A DNA stretch of 7,047 bases from Candidatus Gastranaerophilales bacterium (lineage in GTDB: Bacteria > Cyanobacteriota > Vampirovibrionia > Gastranaerophilales > Gastranaerophilaceae), in assembly GCA_947589525.1 (NCBI GenBank), contig CANQAW010000091.1:1-7047 (forward strand), in the 5' to 3' direction. Below are positions 6,289-7,047 of this stretch, piece after piece. How positions within the stretch are numbered: the first letter of the stretch is position 1; each line of letters starts with the position of its first letter. The translations under genes were made by a program, and so were the position numbers. Under the pieces are notes generated by a model. The model worked only from the letters and a program-made list of their open reading frames with translations. It made no database searches and had not been told where the DNA came from.

Positions 6289-7047
6289 TTAGCTAAAAAG
6301 ATTATTAAGTCTTTCCTGAATTTCATTAGGGTCCATTTCTGAAGTTATATTATTGACGTCAAGCGCTTGTTGATAGAATTTTGCCGCTTCGACATTTTGA
6401 TTTTTAAGTTCATAACAGCGTGCAATATTGTAATAAGCAAGCGCATAATTCGGATTACATTCCGCCGCTTTCATAAAGCAGTCAATTGCATTTTGTATTT
6501 GAACCAAATCATCAAGGTATATAACGCCCAGATTGTTGTATGCTATGTCGTAATTGGGGTCATATTTAATGGATAATTTGTATTCTTTTATTGCTTCGTC
6601 AATTTCACCCATGCCCCAGTACAGATAAGCAAGGTTGCAGTGTATCTTGGAGTTGTTGGGTTCAAGCTCAAGAGCACGTCTGTATATAATTAAGGCGTTT
6701 TCATAATCTTCATTATCATAAAATGCGCTTCCCAAAGAGACGTAAACATCAATTTCTTTAGGAGTAAGAACATTTGCAATTTGATAGTTTGCAATGGCGC
6801 AATTTGTATTTTGAATAACGTTTTGTTGTATAAATCCGAGCGTTTGAGCAACAATGCTTGTCCAATCAGCTTTGGGATTAATTGAAATTGCGGTTTGATA
6901 ATGCTGAACGGCTTCATCCGTTTCACCCTTCATAAAATACAGGTTTGCGATATTTGAGTGTAATACCGCATTGTGGGGGTGAATTTGAATGTATTTTTTA
7001 TAGTATATAATTGCACTGTCGTAGTCGCCTAATTCTTCATAGGCTTG
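6289..7047 (-). CDS. TPR-repeat protein, 5' end beyond the window
   Basis: The frame stays open from the window edge to the TAA at 6289-6291, giving the last 252 residues of a longer protein. An ATG exists at 6933, but the 38 codons before it encode clear TPR sequence (YEELGDYDSAIIYYKKYIQI), so it is internal. Counting from the window edge there is a partial repeat at 1-24, a full one at about 25-58, a degenerate one at about 60-97, and good 34-35-residue units at 98-131 (DVYVSLGSAFYDNEDYENAL), 132-165, 166-200 and 201-234. Most end in a canonical proline (ELEP, KYDP, ECNP). TPR arrays form a helical scaffold that binds other proteins; the partner cannot be deduced. No membrane segment is visible in this part, and any catalytic or targeting domain would be in the missing N-terminus. 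The gene lies 44 bp before the permease pair and may share its transcript. Confidence 0.9.
   Translation of the reverse strand, partial: QAYEELGDYDSAIIYYKKYIQIHPHNAVLHSNIANLYFMKGETDEAVQHYQTAISINPKADWTSIVAQTLGFIQQNVIQNTNCAIANYQIANVLTPKEIDVYVSLGSAFYDNEDYENALIIYRRALELEPNNSKIHCNLAYLYWGMGEIDEAIKEYKLSIKYDPNYDIAYNNLGVIYLDDLVQIQNAIDCFMKAAECNPNYALAYYNIARCYELKNQNVEAAKFYQQALDVNNITSEMDPNEIQERLNNLFS

Noticed and set aside
6690..6926. Second minus-strand open frame inside the TPR gene
   Set aside because: It is a different frame over a region with well-formed TPR units in the main frame. The product is Met/Lys/Leu-rich without structure.

Overview
The window holds six protein-coding genes, all on the minus strand, so they are read from high to low coordinates. 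The DNA is AT-rich (by eye about one third G+C, not computed) and gene-dense, with no gap above 66 bp. I see no tRNA, rRNA, CRISPR array, insertion sequence or long repeat. In the order of transcription the genes are: the 3' part of a TPR-repeat protein (6289 to beyond 7047), a DppB/OppB-type ABC permease (5279-6244), a DppC/OppC-type ABC permease (4212-5279), an MgtC/SapB-family membrane protein (3503-4201), a membrane-anchored TPR-like protein (2254-3510), and the 5' part of infB, encoding translation initiation factor IF-2 (2187 running off the left edge).

The organism is a bacterium. The IF-2 G domain and the following segment read like cyanobacterial or Firmicutes IF-2. The DppC-type subunit has the long extracytoplasmic insertion that I associate with cyanobacterial, Deinococcus and Thermotoga-type OppC proteins. 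Low G+C plus several TPR proteins would suit a non-photosynthetic cyanobacterial relative (Gastranaerophilales/Vampirovibrionia, 'Melainabacteria'). This is a tentative inference from remembered family features; a low-GC Firmicute or an Elusimicrobium cannot be excluded.

The middle four genes look like one transcription unit. The permease genes overlap by one base (TAATG), the permease-mgtC gap is 10 bp, and mgtC overlaps the next gene by 8 bp (ATGATTAA). The upstream TPR gene is 44 bp from the first permease and may belong to the same unit. infB follows after 66 bp that contain a promoter-like sequence, so it may be transcribed on its own, by read-through, or both.

Functionally, the two permeases would form the membrane channel of a peptide- or nickel-type ABC importer. 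Its ATPases and substrate-binding protein are not in the window. MgtC proteins are linked to growth at low magnesium and to control of membrane energetics. The anchored TPR protein probably works on the outer face of the cytoplasmic membrane. No shared pathway is proven; the tight packing of permeases, MgtC and anchored TPR protein is the most noteworthy accessory arrangement here. The placement of infB outside its usual nusA neighbourhood is the most notable feature of the core gene. I found no convincing wholly new system.
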